A stretch of DNA of 64,000 nucleotides from Talinum fruticosum (Eukaryota; Streptophyta; Magnoliopsida; Caryophyllales; Talinaceae), in NCBI GenBank assembly GCA_021018815.1, contig JAITYX010000052.1, positions 3,524,501 through 3,588,500 on the forward strand, written 5' to 3'. Numbering within the stretch: position 1 is the stretch's first letter; every line of letters begins with the position of its first letter. This document shows, in pieces, positions 1 through 12,881 of this stretch. The position numbers and the translations under genes are program-made. The notes below the pieces were generated by a model, which was not told the origin of the DNA, did no database searches, and was given only the letters and a program-made list of their open reading frames with translations.

Positions 1-2
1 TG

Positions 3-3000
3 AATGTAATCAGGACCCTTGACAAGACAATATCAAATCTAGAGATGGAGTTAGCCGCTGCGAGAGCTACACAAGAATCTATAACGGATGGATCCCCGGT
101 GTCTGAATCTAGTGGAAAAAGGAAATACTTGATGGTGGTTGGCATTAATACTGCTTTTAGCAGCAGGAAAAGAAGGGATTCAGTTCGTGCAACATGGATG
201 CCCACAGGTTGACTAAGTCTCCTTGAAGTTTCATTTACTGCTCCTCATTTTTGCATAAAATTGAGTGCTTATCTTTATTCTCAATCCTTAACTGATCAGG
301 AGAAAAAAGAAAGAAGCTGGAAGAGGAGAAGGGCATCATAATGCGATTCGTCATTGGTCACAGGTGATTGATTAGTAATGCAAAAAGCTCATGAATATCA
401 TTTTTGCCACCCCTTTTCCAGTAATGAAGGGCCCTTGTAGTGAATTATCACTATCTGCATATGTTGTGGCCATCCACAGGGAAACTTGAAATTGACTTGC
501 TAGTTGAATTAAAGTTATCAGAGCAGAACATAAAGTCAAATTGTTGTTGAAATTTATCATCTTATCCCTTTTTGGCCATGAAGAGAATATTGCGGAACTT
601 GGAGAAGATTAATGGTTAGGGGAAGGAATGAGCTCTAGAGGTAGAAAACCAAGCAATGGGCAATCTATGTACTTTTTATCAGACATTAAACCTAATTTTT
701 TCTTTTTTCTTTAAATATCAGGAATGACTTCATATTGCTCCAACATTGAGTTTGCTTGATAATTCTAGGATAATGGTAATTATTCAAGTGTTCTGATCAT
801 ATTGAAAAGAAGAAAACCTAGTGTTATATTTTATCTTTGGTAAAGAAGTTTATTGATTCCAAACTTGAATGAACAATAGTTACACCAAGCATAAACCAAA
901 ATGTTGTCATCAAAAGACCACGAAAACCAAAGAGAGCAAACTATAGGTGAGTATCAGGAAGTATCTTTTATAAAATGGTACTACTTTGCAGTTTGGACTT
1001 GAAACTTCATATGCAACCAATTATTGATGCAGCCACATTTGAGTGTCAAGACACTTAAATCCTTCAATGAAAATATGACATGATACTGAATATAAAAAAG
1101 GTAATCTATGGAATGCTTCTAACCACTTCGAAACTAAAATTTCCTGAAAGACGATGTGGATTAACCCTGCATTCTGTTCACAGTATATAATAAGGACATA
1201 CCTTGTGTGGGTTCTATTTAAATGGGGTTTGGGGTTATGTATAGAGGCCTAACCCTGACAAACAGAGGGATTGTTATAAGCCCAGTCAGAAGCAATATTT
1301 AACAGCTCAAAATCATAAAATATTTCTCTTGTGTGGGTTCTATTGAAATGTGGTTTGGGGTTATGTACAGAGGCCTAACCTGACAAACAGAGGGATTGTT
1401 ATCAGCCTAGTTAGATGCAATATGTAACACTTGAAAAATCTTAAAATATTTCTCTGCATGTCAATTTCTAATTACGAAACTTGTGCTTATAGTTTTACCT
1501 ATAGTTTTTGTTGTTCGACTTATGCTTATCTCGTCCTTTTGGTTTCTGTTGCTGTTCTCAGTGCCACAACTGGTGGTATTCTAGATAAAGCGATTGAGGC
1601 TGAGGACCAAAAGCATGGAGACTTTTTAAGGCTGGTAAGTTGATTGAACTTCTGCCGTTCACCATCATCAAATGAATGCATGTATATGACCAAATATTTA
1701 TGGTTCAAGACCTCTGAAATTTGTATATCTTGTAAATGTTCCATGTTACTGAAGGAGCTAATGTTGCTTTCATTTATGCATGACACGGAGCAGGAACATG
1801 TTGAAGGTTATCTTGAATTGTCAGCAAAGACAAAAATATATTTTGCCACTGCCGTTGCTTTGTGGGATGCCGAGTTTTATGTCAAAGTCGATGATGATGT
1901 ACATGTAAATATAGGTAGAAAACTATTATCCTTTAGTTAAAATTTAAGTGATGCAAGTGTAACGTACATCCATAAATTTCTTAATGAAGTAAGCAGCATC
2001 ATATGATTGTCGAAATTGCAATTATGTTAGTAAGTACTTGATTGTTTAATGTTCATATATGTTGGGGTTGATTTCTTTTGGTGAACTTTGATGAATTACA
2101 GCAACTCTAGGAACAACCCTAATTCGGCATCGGTCAAAGCCCCGTGTGTACATAGGATGCATGAAATCGGGTCCTGTCCTTGCTCAGAAGTAAGTTGGAG
2201 CCTCATTTGAAGTATCAGCTAACTCTGTTTTCACATGTCTGTTGCATTTGCTGACACTTGTTTATTGATGAACAGGGGTGTAAGATACCATGAGCCTGAG
2301 CATTGGAAGTTTGGGGATGAAGGAAATAAGTATTTCCGTCATGCTACGGGTCAGCTGTATGCCATTTCCAAAGATTTAGCAACTTATATATCAATAAACA
2401 GGTGATTGATCAAGCTTCTCTTATAGTAATGTCATTGGGCTGTACTGATGATAACCTACTCTAATTTCTCGGGGTGCTTGATTTTAGGCATGTGCTTCAT
2501 AAGTATGCGAATGAAGATGTGTCAATAGGTTCTTGGTTTATTGGGCTGGATGTAGAGCACATTGATGACCGCAGATTGTGTTGTGGCACTCCTCCTGGTA
2601 ATGTCCTCCCTCGTCCTGTCACTCATTTCCTTTATGTGTCTATCTCAGTATCAATTGTGCAACCAAGTTATGGTGGAAAAATAGAGTATGTGGAAAAAGG
2701 TAAATATAAAAAAAGAGGAAAGAAAAGGGAGTGTCCACCAAGTAGTCCTGATTTAGATTGGGTTGCCATTTTGAAATTTTGAATACTTGTAATTGGCTAT
2801 ACTTTGAATCTGGCTTTTATTAACTACCTACTCTTCGATAGGTGGTAGTATCATAGTACGATTTTCTCCAACATTAATTAGGACAAGAAAGCAATATAAG
2901 ACGTGATCACCTTAGCTAGAAGCCTAGAACAAGCAATTTCTGGATTGACTCATCTGAGCTGTTACTGGCATTCAACTACAAGTCTTTGTATCCAGGTGTT

Positions 3001-3982
3001 GGACTCTACCAAACCAAACAAAGCAAGACAATACCTGGAATCTTCTTGCGGTTTATTTTGTGCGTGCACACGTGTGTTTTACTTTTCTCGTTTACCTTTT
3101 TTTTTCGGGGGGTAAGATGCACATAACATAGTCGTTCCTCAACAAATTGAGTTGTAATTATTGTAAGGAGGCTGGTGCCATTGGACTCCAGCTATGAAAG
3201 GCATTAATATGCGCTATTCTACAACCAAAAAACAAAAAAGAAAAAATAGGAACAATTTATTTGGCAAAATGGTATAGTCTACTATGGTCCATGATGAAAA
3301 CTTTGTCTAATAGTTACCATTTAGACTCTCGCAGAGTTGGAACTGCCATTTCCATAAAAATTCTGTATTTTAAGTCTGAAATGGAAGCTCGAGTGCCCTT
3401 ACCTATGGCGGAATCTCAATTATTGACTACCTGTCACCTGATCTCTGCATTTGAGGTGATTGAGGAGCCCCAATGTCATAATATTTGAGCAATATAAGCT
3501 CACTTGAACAGTAGGCGCCATCCCTTGAATAATGTTCCCTTCATCGGAGCCCAAGGTTTAAGCTGTTTTGGAAAGAAAAAATTTCTGAAACAAATTAGAA
3601 TTAAGACACACTGCAAGCTTCTCCTCCTGTCGATGCTTCTTAAGTGTTCTGTTTAAAAGCAATATCAAGTTTAAGCTGTCCCTTCTGCAAGAAAGTTGAC
3701 CCATATCATGACTCAGGGAAACTCTCTCCCCCCTTTCCCCAAACCCAAAACATAAAAGAAAAAAGAATGACGGGTGGCAGGTGTGAAGCTAACTGCTGTA
3801 GTTTGAATGTGTTGATTTTTCTGCTGTTACCAGATTGTGAGTGGAAGGCTCAGGCAGGCAATGTGTGTGTTGCATCGTTCGACTGGAGCTGCAGTGGAAT
3901 CTGCAAGTCAGTAGAGAAGATGAAGGAGGTCCACCGCCGGTGTGGGGAGGGAGAGAACGCCTTATGGTCCGCCACTTTATGA
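3..3982 (+). CDS. beta-1,3-galactosyltransferase (GT31), 5'-truncated
   Basis: This is a plant GT31 galactosyltransferase, a Golgi type II membrane enzyme that adds beta-1,3-galactose to glycoproteins such as arabinogalactan proteins. The window opens inside an exon, so the signal anchor and N-terminus are missing. Exons read from the sequence are 3-207, 300-363, 1562-1634, 1794-1914, 2102-2189, 2276-2401, 2488-2597 and 3834-3982, all with GT-AG junctions and one continuous frame. The translation contains the galactosyltransferase landmarks [23 protein letters not shown] (the metal- and UDP-sugar-binding DxD), [50 protein letters not shown] and the C-terminal CEWKAQAGN...[10 protein letters not shown]...CGEGE block. 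It most resembles the Arabidopsis B3GALT1-8 group, probably B3GALT7; the paralogue assignment comes from memory. Intron 7 (2598-3833) is the longest. No frameshift or stop was seen. Confidence 0.93.
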
Positions 3983-5273
3983 TTTTCTGATCTCGGATTG
4001 AAGACTGAAAAGTAGTCTTCCAACCTCTGGAGGATTCAACCAACTATTGCATGTTATGTTTTGGTGAATGTAGGTACAGTATACCACTTTGTATGTAGAA
4101 AAATTTGCTTTGTAAACTGAGTTTGAGTGAGACAAGAGAGTATAGGTGCTTAGATTTCCTCTCTACATTTTATTAGAGAGAGAGAGGGAGAAAGAGAGAA
4201 AGAGGGTGTTGGTGTTTAGATGAATGTTGAGAAAGATGCAAGTAATGGTAATTTTGTAACTTATGATTTTTTGAATGTTGATGATCATAATGAAGTAGCA
4301 GCAGTTTTTTCCCTTAAAAAAGCATTTGATTTCATATTTGTTCATCATTTTGAGCTGTAAATATTGAGAAAGGCTTATCATATCATTATTGCTAGTGGAT
4401 GTTATGATTGTCTTCGTTATCTTTCGGTTTGAATATTTGGACTTTGTTAAAGTGTGTGAATGGGGCACATGCTTTCGAGAGAGGATTCCTCTGCATTAAG
4501 ACATTAGTAGAAGACATATTATTTTTATAGAAAGCTACCATAGAATTTATTTATCATATTTACCATGTAATCTAACAGTTGATTGGTTGACACACAGACA
4601 ACGAAAGAGTTGTAAACATTTGTAATATAGTTGTAAAGTTAGTTATAAAAGGTGTAAGGAGTTGTAAGAGTGTAAGTTAAAGTTAAATGAAACAAGGCCT
4701 AATAAAGTGGGTTGCCTTATAGTTTAATTTAAATCGGCCAATTCGGCTTGTAAACTTATGCGAGTATAAGACAGTTGGTGTAAAAGTGCGATTATTATAA
4801 CTTGTTAATTTGATTTAGTTTTTTCGGTCAACGTATTTTTACTTTAGAATTATAAAAATTGAATTTATTTCTGCAGAATTTGAACTTATTAACTATAATT
4901 TTTGATACATGAAATTGGACTATTTTGTGATTAAATGAATGATGTAATGAAGCCATTGATGATGATCACTAGATCCACTGCTATTAGTCTACATCACCAA
5001 CTACCACACCAAAGAAGATAAACTATGTCACACCACTTTTTATATCCCATCTTTTCCTAAGTTGAGACTTCTACTTCTACTTCTTCTACTATTTTCATCA
5101 TGAAAGCCTGGGAAAAGACTATCATTTGGAGCAATGTGGCAACAATTTCTGCCGTCTCTCCCTCATCCTTCCTCTCTGTCATTAAAAGACAAATGATTCT
5201 TTCCCCATCCCCATGCCCAGTCCCCTCCACTGATTCTCTCTCTCTCTCTCTCTCACACTCTCTCTCTCTAGAC
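3983..5273. other. intergenic, galactosyltransferase 3' end and CASPL upstream region
   Basis: No gene was recognised here. The stretch is AT-rich. It contains a short GA-rich tract near 4171-4204 and a CT-rich tract at about 5236-5270 just before the CASP-like start codon, typical of a plant 5' leader. A TATA-like ctttttatatccc lies near 5035-5047, which would place the transcript start about 200 bases upstream of the ATG. Confidence 0.4.
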
Positions 5274-6558
5274 ATGAGCACACAAAACGAACACCAGCAA
5301 ATGCCCACCTCCAGAAACCCAATGCCCAGATTGAAACTTTTGGATTTCTCCCTCAGGCTCTGTGTTATTCCTCTCAGTATTGCTTCTTTATGCCTCACTG
5401 TCACTAACACTGATGATAATCCTGATTATGGAAGCATTAAATTTCCCAACTTTATGGGCCTCAAGTAAAAGAATCACCCTTCCCCACTTTACTATTTTTT
5501 ATTTATTTATAAATCTTTGATTTTTGTATCTTTTTCCCTGAAGGTATATGGTTGTTGTTGCTGCCATTGCTGCTGTTTATTCTGTTTTTGCTGCAATTGC
5601 ACACTGGCTTGGAAGCTTAATTACCAAAGTTTGGGTGTTCTTTGTCTCTGACCAGGTTAATTTTTCTCACCTTAATAAATTGCTTTCTGGGTTCTTCCCA
5701 ATTTTTGGCTAAAATTTGATGATCTTTCTCTTTTTGCCCCTCATTTGAAGAACAAAACAGAGAGATAGCAATGTGTTTACTCCTGAAAAACTAATGTATT
5801 GTCTGTAATTAAACCCAATTATAAATTAGTTTCATGACCTGTTGCCATTGGTTGATATGAAATAGGGCTAAGAAGAAAGAAAGATAGCCCACCACCAACT
5901 TTCGCAAGATTTTTCTATCAATCAATTCCCTGAACTTATCACAGGTTAAAGATGTTTTGTACATATTGGTCACTTCTGTCAAAGGTTGAGTTAATTTGCT
6001 TTAGGTTATGGAATTTTGTGTCACTTCTTCCTGTCAAGCTGGCTATTTTGACTGGAAACTATGAATCCATGTTATTCAATATCTACAAATTACAGTACAA
6101 GTAATAATATTTTTAAAAAAAGTTTTGGATTTAATTAGGACAATCGATTTATTAAGGTTAGATAATTGAATACGAATCAATTATATGACGTGATTACATT
6201 GTATTAAATTCTAATACAATACGTATATAAGTACCTATTATTGGATGGGTACCATATTAAATGTATTATTATTTTTGAAAATTTTCAGGTGATGGCCTAT
6301 CTGATGGTGACATCAGGAGCAGCAGGAGGAGAGTTAATGTACCTGGCATACAAGGGAGATGTGCAAGTGACATGGAGTGAAGCTTGCTCTTCCTATGGCA
6401 AGTTTTGTGGGAAGCTCAAAACAGCCTTGCTTCTTCATTTCTTGGCTGTCTTTTGCTTCCTTGTTTTGGCTGTTATCTCAGCTTTTAGGGCTTTTGCCAT
6501 GTTTGATCCTCCTATTCCTCTTACTGATAAACAGCTGGATCAATCACAAAGCACTTGA
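5274..6558 (+). CDS. CASPL2D1: CASP-like protein, subfamily 2 (CASPL2D1-like)
   Basis: This is a four-helix plasma-membrane protein of the plant CASP-like family (DUF588), relatives of the Casparian-strip scaffold proteins. Exons are 5274-5464, 5544-5655 and 6289-6558. They join in frame to 190 residues, the usual family size. Helices lie at roughly residues 25-45 (LRLCVIPLSIASLCLTV), 63-86, 101-122 and 146-170. The extracellular loop carries SWxxxC-type residues (TWSEACSSYGKFCG), and SDQVMAYLMVTSGAA is the conserved stretch before helix 3. The ATG at 5274 was chosen because the family N-terminus is short and hydrophilic. An upstream in-frame ATG at 5100 would add a low-complexity Ser/Leu stretch from the CT tract and is probably leader. 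The subfamily label is a recollection of the 2D1-type sequence. Specific function in this plant is unknown. Confidence 0.88.
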
Positions 6559-7869
6559 TCAACTAATTCTCCCTCCTCTAATGGGTCTTTTTCATAAGGC
6601 ATGGGGAGGTGGTCATTACTCATCTTTGTGGTTTTTCTTGTGGAAATGAAATTGACCTTGATGTAACTTTGTTCATAGCTTCACATACTGTTTCTCATCC
6701 ACATTTTCATTGGGTATTCATTGCCTTTTTGTTTGTTGGTGTTTGGTAAAGTGTATATTCGGTACTAACTTTTGGGGTAGTGGTTAATGGTTTGAAAGAG
6801 CTAAAACAATGTATATAGAAAAATGTAATCTGTTCGACAAAGTAGTGATTGACATATTGATTAGAGGTTTATGTCTAATCGTTAATAAAACAATTTACGA
6901 TTACTAAAACATCTAACTATTAGTGAAACAACTACTTTTACCGAATACGCCCAAAATCGACTGTTTGAATTTGTAACATAACAAATATCTCAGGACTTTC
7001 ATATTGATCATATAATAGGGCATTAATATGACCCACTTGAAGACAATAATGACGTTTTTGTCTTAAAAATTGACCGGCTAATCTTAGAATCCTCCGTCAA
7101 TCCGCTAGGCGACTACCAAGAGTGCTCCTATCCACTTGCACAGCTCACAATAATCGACTCTGATACAAATTGAAGTCCTTCAACCAACTCACCAATCATC
7201 AAGAATTACTCAAAAATGTTTAAAGGACCGTTCAGTAGCTAAAAAACCACATGCAACCTTTTTTTGATACCTTTCACTAATTATATCAAATGTTTTAAAT
7301 CTCATTTCAATATATTAATTAAAATTTCAAAAAATTCAGTGGTTAGAAACTTAAATTTGAATTTTAACATAATATACGTTTCTTGCCCTCTAGATGTATG
7401 CATCCAGGGGAAAGAGTTGAAACATGCCGTGAGGAAGAAACTTGGAAATATGCTGTGGTCAATATTTGTGATTGTGACATTAACATGAACGTAGAAAATA
7501 CTAATTAGTGACACCGAAAAGTGCACCAATTGCGATAAATTATTTTTGGGCAGCAGCAGTAAGAGAAAAATTAATAGTGACAAAATAATGTAAAAATTCT
7601 TGTTTGGAGCTGCAATCAAGGCTTTATTAATAAAAAAAATAATGTAAAAATAGAGAGCCTCTCTCTACATATAGGCCGGCTCCTAGGAGTAACAGTGATT
7701 AAAAAATCAAATGTAACGGCCGAGAGAATCACAAGAACTTTAAAAAGAAGAAATATGTCTCTCAGAATAAGAAGTTGATGAAGGTCGGACTAGGCAGGAC
7801 TGGAGCGATGGGGCGTATATTTGTAAGATTCCAGAAGGTTTGTATGCTTTCAATTTCCACAAGAAATCG
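6559..7869. other. intergenic with a possible MITE
   Basis: No gene was recognised. Between about 6728 and 6955 the sequence begins with a ttggtaaagtgtatattcggta block and ends with an inverted cttttaccgaatacgccc block. This resembles a small inverted-repeat element sitting in the 3' flank of the CASP-like gene, but target-site duplications could not be fixed. The remainder is AT-rich and featureless. Confidence 0.3.
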
Positions 7870-8396
7870 TATTTTAGTGCATTCCTATACCGGCTGTGGG
7901 CAAAAGATTAATGCATAAGGAAACACTGTTCTTCATTGCTCACTTTCTAAGAAGTGTGAGTGTATTTGTATTCGGGTAAAATACGGACCAGGGGTAAAAT
8001 ACGGACAGTCATATACCCGAGTCGACCCAACGGATTGAGACCACCTTTTTATCATTTATTTTTCTTTTTTAATCATAAAAATTCAGCATAATTTTTACTC
8101 AAAATTGTTGACAGTTTTACGAAAAAGTATACTATTTGTATTTTATAAAAAGAATATTGAAAGCTTTCATAATGATATTTGTGTGAAGACCCTATTAAGT
8201 CAAGCGTCTTGACCTCTTTACCCGTTTAAATAAGGTAAATGAATGATGGTCAATAATGGTTTAAATAATAATAACTTGTTATGTTAATGATTCATTTAAG
8301 GTTTCGATATTCATTTCACCTCTTCTACTACACTAAGGAGGTTTTTATACAAATTTATTTCATTTTAAAACACATCAAGAAAAACGTTGACCTGGG
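7870..8396. repeat. tandem duplication, copy 1 (dispersed repeat family R1)
   Basis: This 527-base stretch runs from tatttta-gtgcattcctatacc to gttgacctggg. It is repeated almost identically at 8397-8403 plus 10281-10818, interrupted there by a PIF/Harbinger element. A diverged third member lies at about 50110-50600. Shared landmarks are gggtaaaatacgga, a cccgagtcgacccaacgg block, and a gacctctttacccgtttaaat block. Copy 1 lacks about 18 bases present in copy 2 around 10395. No coding potential is evident, and the repeat class is unknown. Confidence 0.85.
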
Positions 8397-8403
8397 TATT
8401 TTA

Positions 8404-10277
8404 GGCCCCGTTTGGTTTGAAGAATTGGAATGGAATCGGATAAAGGAATGATACTCGGGGATTAGGTATGGGATTTGAATCTTGAATACATGTGTTTGGT
8501 TGGTAAGTGGAATAGATTCAAGTTCCCATATCTGTTGTTTGGTTGCATGTTATGGAATGGGATCAAACTTACTTTTATTAAAAACTACTTTTTATGCTTT
8601 TCATTAATTTAAATTGATTTTATTTAAAAAATATTTTGATTTTAAATATTTCCTTACAATATATATTTGACTTTATGATAAAAATTTAACTTAGTTAATT
8701 TTTTAAAAATTTTGACCGCTTTACAATTTTTTTTTTCCATATCCACTGAATACATACAAAAAATTCATGAATTTACATAACACGAAAAGATAAATATAAA
8801 AAAATGATCACAAAGTATGTTCATAATTATAACACCTGCCCCTTAAATATATGAAAATTGAGTTTATGGGCTCATCATAAGTCGATATAAACATCAAATA
8901 TCCTAAAATTGACTTCATATAAATCGACATACACACCAAATATCCTGAATTTTAAGTTCATAATCTCATCATAAGTCAATATAAACACCAAATATCCTAA
9001 AATCAAGTTCATGTTCACCTTCTAAATTGAAAGAATACAAGGTGACATGTAATTATTCGATAGCAAAATAACCATAAGGTGATGACGCAAGTCGATTGAA
9101 GGAAGATGGAGGCAGATCCGGGTGACAAAGGTTGAGGATGAAATCTCTTTTCCACTCATCATCGGGGCATTGATAAAACATGGAAATGCTACTCGTGTCG
9201 AAGCGAACTTTCTCATAACCATTGTTGCTTCAATTCTAGTGAGTCCGGGGATGCTTATGACTTTATTGAACAAGTTCTTCTTTTGTTCATCAATCTCTAT
9301 TTGACGAGCTATCAGTACTTGCTCATGTTGTTATAGACAAAGCATTTGCGATCACAGAAAGATGAGAATTCATACCATCCATAAAAGTACACAAGTTAGA
9401 AGACACATTATGGAAAGAAGTAGTTAAGTCCACAACCTCATTCCCTCTCTTTTTAGCCTTATCATTATATAGTTTAGTAAATTCGTAACAATTTTGGGAA
9501 CTATAGGGGTAATATCACTATATAGTTCAATTCTGGGAAGTATATGGGTATTGTTGGCTTGTAATTATCAAATTTCTGGTGCAGAAATCACAATTCATAG
9601 TACAGCAAACAATGGCACACAATATTGTGGGCTTGTAATGATCACAATTCTGGTGCATAAATCACAATTCGTAGTACAACAAACAATGGCACACAGTGGG
9701 CTTGAAATTATCACAATTCTGGTGCAGAAATCATATTGGTATACAAAAGCAATAGTATTAAAACAAAATTCATAGCAATTCTGGGATAGAAAACCAAAAC
9801 AAAATCAATAGCAGTGCACTAAAAGCAAAACAATGGTGTCCACAAGGTGGGTCGAGATACACTTACTTCACGTCTCAACGGTCTGTGGGTCGAAGCCGGA
9901 AGCCGGTGTCGAGCGAACGGCGAACGGCTGATGGCGGATGGTGAGGTTCTCCGTGCAGCAATGGCAAAACGTGAGGGGTTTTATCACAACTACGGTTCAC
10001 GAGATGTGATAATCACAATGGAAGTGAATCAAAAAGATTTGACAAAATAATTAATATTATATTATTATTATTTTTTTAATAATTATAATATAATCCCCGG
10101 GAGATGGAGAATTGATACCTCTCTTAAATGGGGGTTCAAATTCCTTTGTTTTGAGGGGAACTTGAAACCTTTAAATTTCAAGTTCCACCCTTAAAATACC
10201 CCTACCAAACAAATAAAAAGGAACTTGAAACCTCGGGCATTAAGTTCCATTCCATTATTGCTTAATCAAACGGGGCC
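8404..10277. mobile_element. PIF/Harbinger-type DNA transposon, decayed
   Basis: The element has terminal inverted repeats ggccccgtttggttt at the left and aatcaaacggggcc at the right. It is flanked by the 3-base direct repeat TTA (8401-8403 and 10278-10280), the diagnostic PIF/Harbinger target duplication. Its 1.87-kb interior carries remnants on the minus strand (about 9480-9090) that read like the C-terminal half of the Myb/SANT-like ORF1 protein of this superfamily, for example DLTTSFHNVSSNL and, in another frame, EIDEQKKNLFNKVISIPGLT. There is a frame change between them. No DDE transposase was seen, so it is non-autonomous. The superfamily call is firm from TIR and TSD; the ORF1 remnant is less certain. 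Confidence 0.85.
9090..9480 (-). pseudogene. Harbinger ORF1 (Myb/SANT-like) C-terminal remnant
   Basis: Minus-strand reading gives a helical segment (KRGNEVVDLTTSFHNVSSNL, then a frame change, then VLIARQIEIDEQKKNLFNKV and GLTRIEATMVMRKFASTRVA). This matches the general form of the ORF1 or plant L10-interacting MYB-type C-terminus, where a coiled region is followed by L-P/GLT-x-x-EA. It is broken by a frameshift and lies entirely inside the PIF/Harbinger element, so it is element cargo and not a host gene. Confidence 0.5.
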
Positions 10278-10280
10278 TTA

Positions 10281-11530
10281 GTGCATTCCTATACCGGCTG
10301 TGGGCAGAAGATTAATGCATAAGGAAACACTTGTTCTTCATTTCTCACTTTCTAAGAAGTGTCGGTGTATTTGTATTTGGGTAAAATACGGACCGAGTGT
10401 ATTTCGGGTTTAGGTAAAACACGGACGAGTCATATACCCGAGTCGACCCAACGGATTGAGACCACCTTTTTTATCATTTATTTTTCTTTTTTAATCATAA
10501 AAATTCAGCATAATTTTTACTCAAAATTGCTGACAGTTTTACGAAAAAGTATACTATTTGTATTTTATAAAAAGAATATTGAAAGCTTTCATAATGATAT
10601 TTGTGTGAAGACCCTATTAAGTCAAGCGTCTTGACCTCTTTACCCGTTTAAATAAGGTAAATGAATGATGGTCAATAATTGTTTAAATAATAATAACTTG
10701 TTATGTTAATGATTCATTTAAGGTTTCGATATTCATTTCACCTCTTCTACTACACTAAGGAGGTTTTTATACAAATTTATTTTATTTTAAAACACATCAA
10801 GAAAAAGGTTGACCTGGGTAGGCATAACCGACTCATTTTATCCAAGTAGTAAAAATTTGATTTTATTTTAACCTGGCCTATTGCCTATCCTATGAGTTAT
10901 GATTCAGGTACAACTAAAACAATTTCAAATAAATAAGAATTAGAGATTTACAATAAACAAAAATTATTATTTTTAATTATAACATCAAAATTTTACATCA
11001 TTATAGTAATACTATTTCTACAAAAAAAAAGTATATTATTTAAGATGCGACTATGTATATTCAATTCACAAAAAATACAACGAGTATAACCTCGTACACT
11101 TAATATTTTTAATATATCACGTCATTTGAATGAATATATATTTTTTTATTGAAATTAATTATGCATAATTTTTGTATATAATGGCTTTTTTTTTATGAGA
11201 AAGAAGTTGAGAAATAAAACAATATAGTCTCCTTTTGTAAATGATTGTGATAAATATGTAACGTCTGTCTAAATGACATAATACGATAAATAACCATTAT
11301 TAAAAGAGTGATAAAATGAAGGGAAAAATCATATAACGTGCAAACAACATTCAATCAACAAGTCACAAAGCTAAAATTGTTATTTTTATGACCTTGACCT
11401 AACGGGTTGAAGGGTTCGAGGTGGCTTTGACCCGCTAATTTGTGTATTTTTCGGGTGCGCGTTGAGAAAATCATGTCCAAAACCCAAAAAGTTCGGGCGG
11501 GTTCGAATCAGGTCGGTTTTTTATAAGTCT
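10281..11530. repeat. dispersed repeat family R1, longest copy
   Basis: The first 538 bases are copy 2 of the tandem duplication. The similarity to the 50110-51030 region then continues well past the duplicated unit: shared blocks include aactaaaacaatttcaaata, the gagatttacaataaac block and the cgctaatttgt block near 11440 and 50930. A full-length family member is therefore about 0.9-1.2 kb. Termini are not resolved; tgtgggcagaaga at about 10294 and its inverted form near 51060 may be terminal repeats. No protein was detected. Confidence 0.7.
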
Positions 11531-11589
11531 AAATCACATCATGCTGATGGAAAATATCTACTACAGTGTTATCACTCAAGCCTACCACC

Positions 11590-12190
11590 AAATCAATTCA
11601 TGAGGTTCATGTTCCTTATATGGAGCTTGTGGAAAGAAAGAAATGAAGTCTATTTCAACAATGAAAGTTTTAATAGTATCCGAGTAACTATTCGAATAAA
11701 AGAGCCATATGACGTATGGAAAGCAAGATTGAGATTTTCAACTTCAACAAACTATAGTAGCTAGTTCGAACCCAAAAAAAAAAAGAGGATACATTATGTT
11801 ATGGAGTCAACGACGGGCGGGGTATGTTAAAATCAATATAACGAGATCAATTATTAACAATTAGACAACCACTTGGTTTTGTTATACGAGATGACAAAGG
11901 AATTATGCTACAAACAAAAGCGACCATTATTGGGGCTGCTTTAATCCTAGTTGCAGAAGTTATGAAACTTCGGTTTGAGCTTCAAGAAGCTCCAAGTCGA
12001 TCTTTAGAATATTCAAATTGAAGGAGATAACAAAGTTATCATCGATGGGGTTAAAAGGAAGATCAAACCGTCTTGACAAGTTGATTTCATAATTAGAAAT
12101 ATAATTCATCTCTTGGCTGGGATCTTGAGTGCTTTACTCGATCCCTTTTTAAAGAGGCTAACGAGTGTTGCTAATTGGTTAACAAAGTTT
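11590..12190 (+). pseudogene. LINE-type RNase H-like remnant
   Basis: Plus-strand frames contain FMFLIWSLWKERNEVYFNN, the W-x-x-RN segment that precedes the RNase H-like domain in plant non-LTR retrotransposons. It is followed by GFVIRDDKGIMLQTKATIIG, VAEVMKLRFELQEA, a frameshifted IQIEGDNKVIIDGV and finally LTSVANWLTKFGY. These correspond in order to the N-x-D-G/RD-x-x-G, AE-x-x-AL, E-D and H-x-x-N-x-x-A-x-x-LA regions of the RVT_3 family. Several frame changes make it non-functional. It abuts the right end of the R1 repeat. Confidence 0.65.
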
Positions 12191-12394
12191 GGTTATACTT
12201 TGTCTTATCCTGTTATTTGATCCTATATCCCATTACCCTCCTTTTTTCTATGTTATTTTTGTATCAATGTTGGTAGAAATCTTTGTAGAAGGGATGCCTA
12301 GATTACTTTTTATATTATCTTTACTTTTTACTTACCCTATAGTTGTGTATAAAACTACAAAGTTTAAAATTTGAAATAAATTACGACTACATAT

Positions 12395-12881
12395 TAGGGG
12401 TGTGTAGAAAAAATTAAAACCGATAAATTGATTTGAAAAAGCAAAAAAATGATCCAAAATATTGATTAACAGCATAAATTTTGAAGAAAATCGGTTCCGT
12501 TAATCGAATCGGATTTCGGTTCATGAATTGGTTACGGATCGAAACTTGAAAAAATTCCTTTAACCGCCGGTTAACCGAATCGATTTTTAAAAAATCATAG
12601 GCATACAAGCCAAAAGTTGTTTTATGGGATTGAAAAAAACTATGTTTTTCTGGCCAAAAGCTTCTCTTTTGCAGTATTTTACTTTTGTTGGTTGGAGACT
12701 TGTGATTTGTTGTATTTTACTTCTATTTTATTTCATAGGTTATATATCAATTAATGGTTGACTGCAAAATCGAATCGAAAAAATCGGATCGATTGAAGAC
12801 CGGCATTTAATTATTCAAAAGTTTAATTAACCAAAAATCGATTAATCGAAAATACGGCTAACCGGTTTTGCACAACCCCTA
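12395..12881. mobile_element. non-autonomous hAT element (MITE-like)
   Basis: The 487-base element begins TAGGGGTGTGTAGAAAAA and ends in the inverted form CACAACCCCTA. It is flanked by an 8-base duplication, CTACATAT at 12387-12394 and CTACAGAT at 12882-12889 (7 of 8 identical). TIRs starting TAGGGGTG with an 8-base target duplication indicate the hAT superfamily. The interior is rich in inverted aaccg/cggtt motifs and has no coding potential. Confidence 0.8.

Noticed and set aside
5057..5410. 117-codon minus-strand frame over the CASP-like first exon
   Set aside because: It is antisense to a well-supported exon, and its Glu/Arg run comes from the CT tract.
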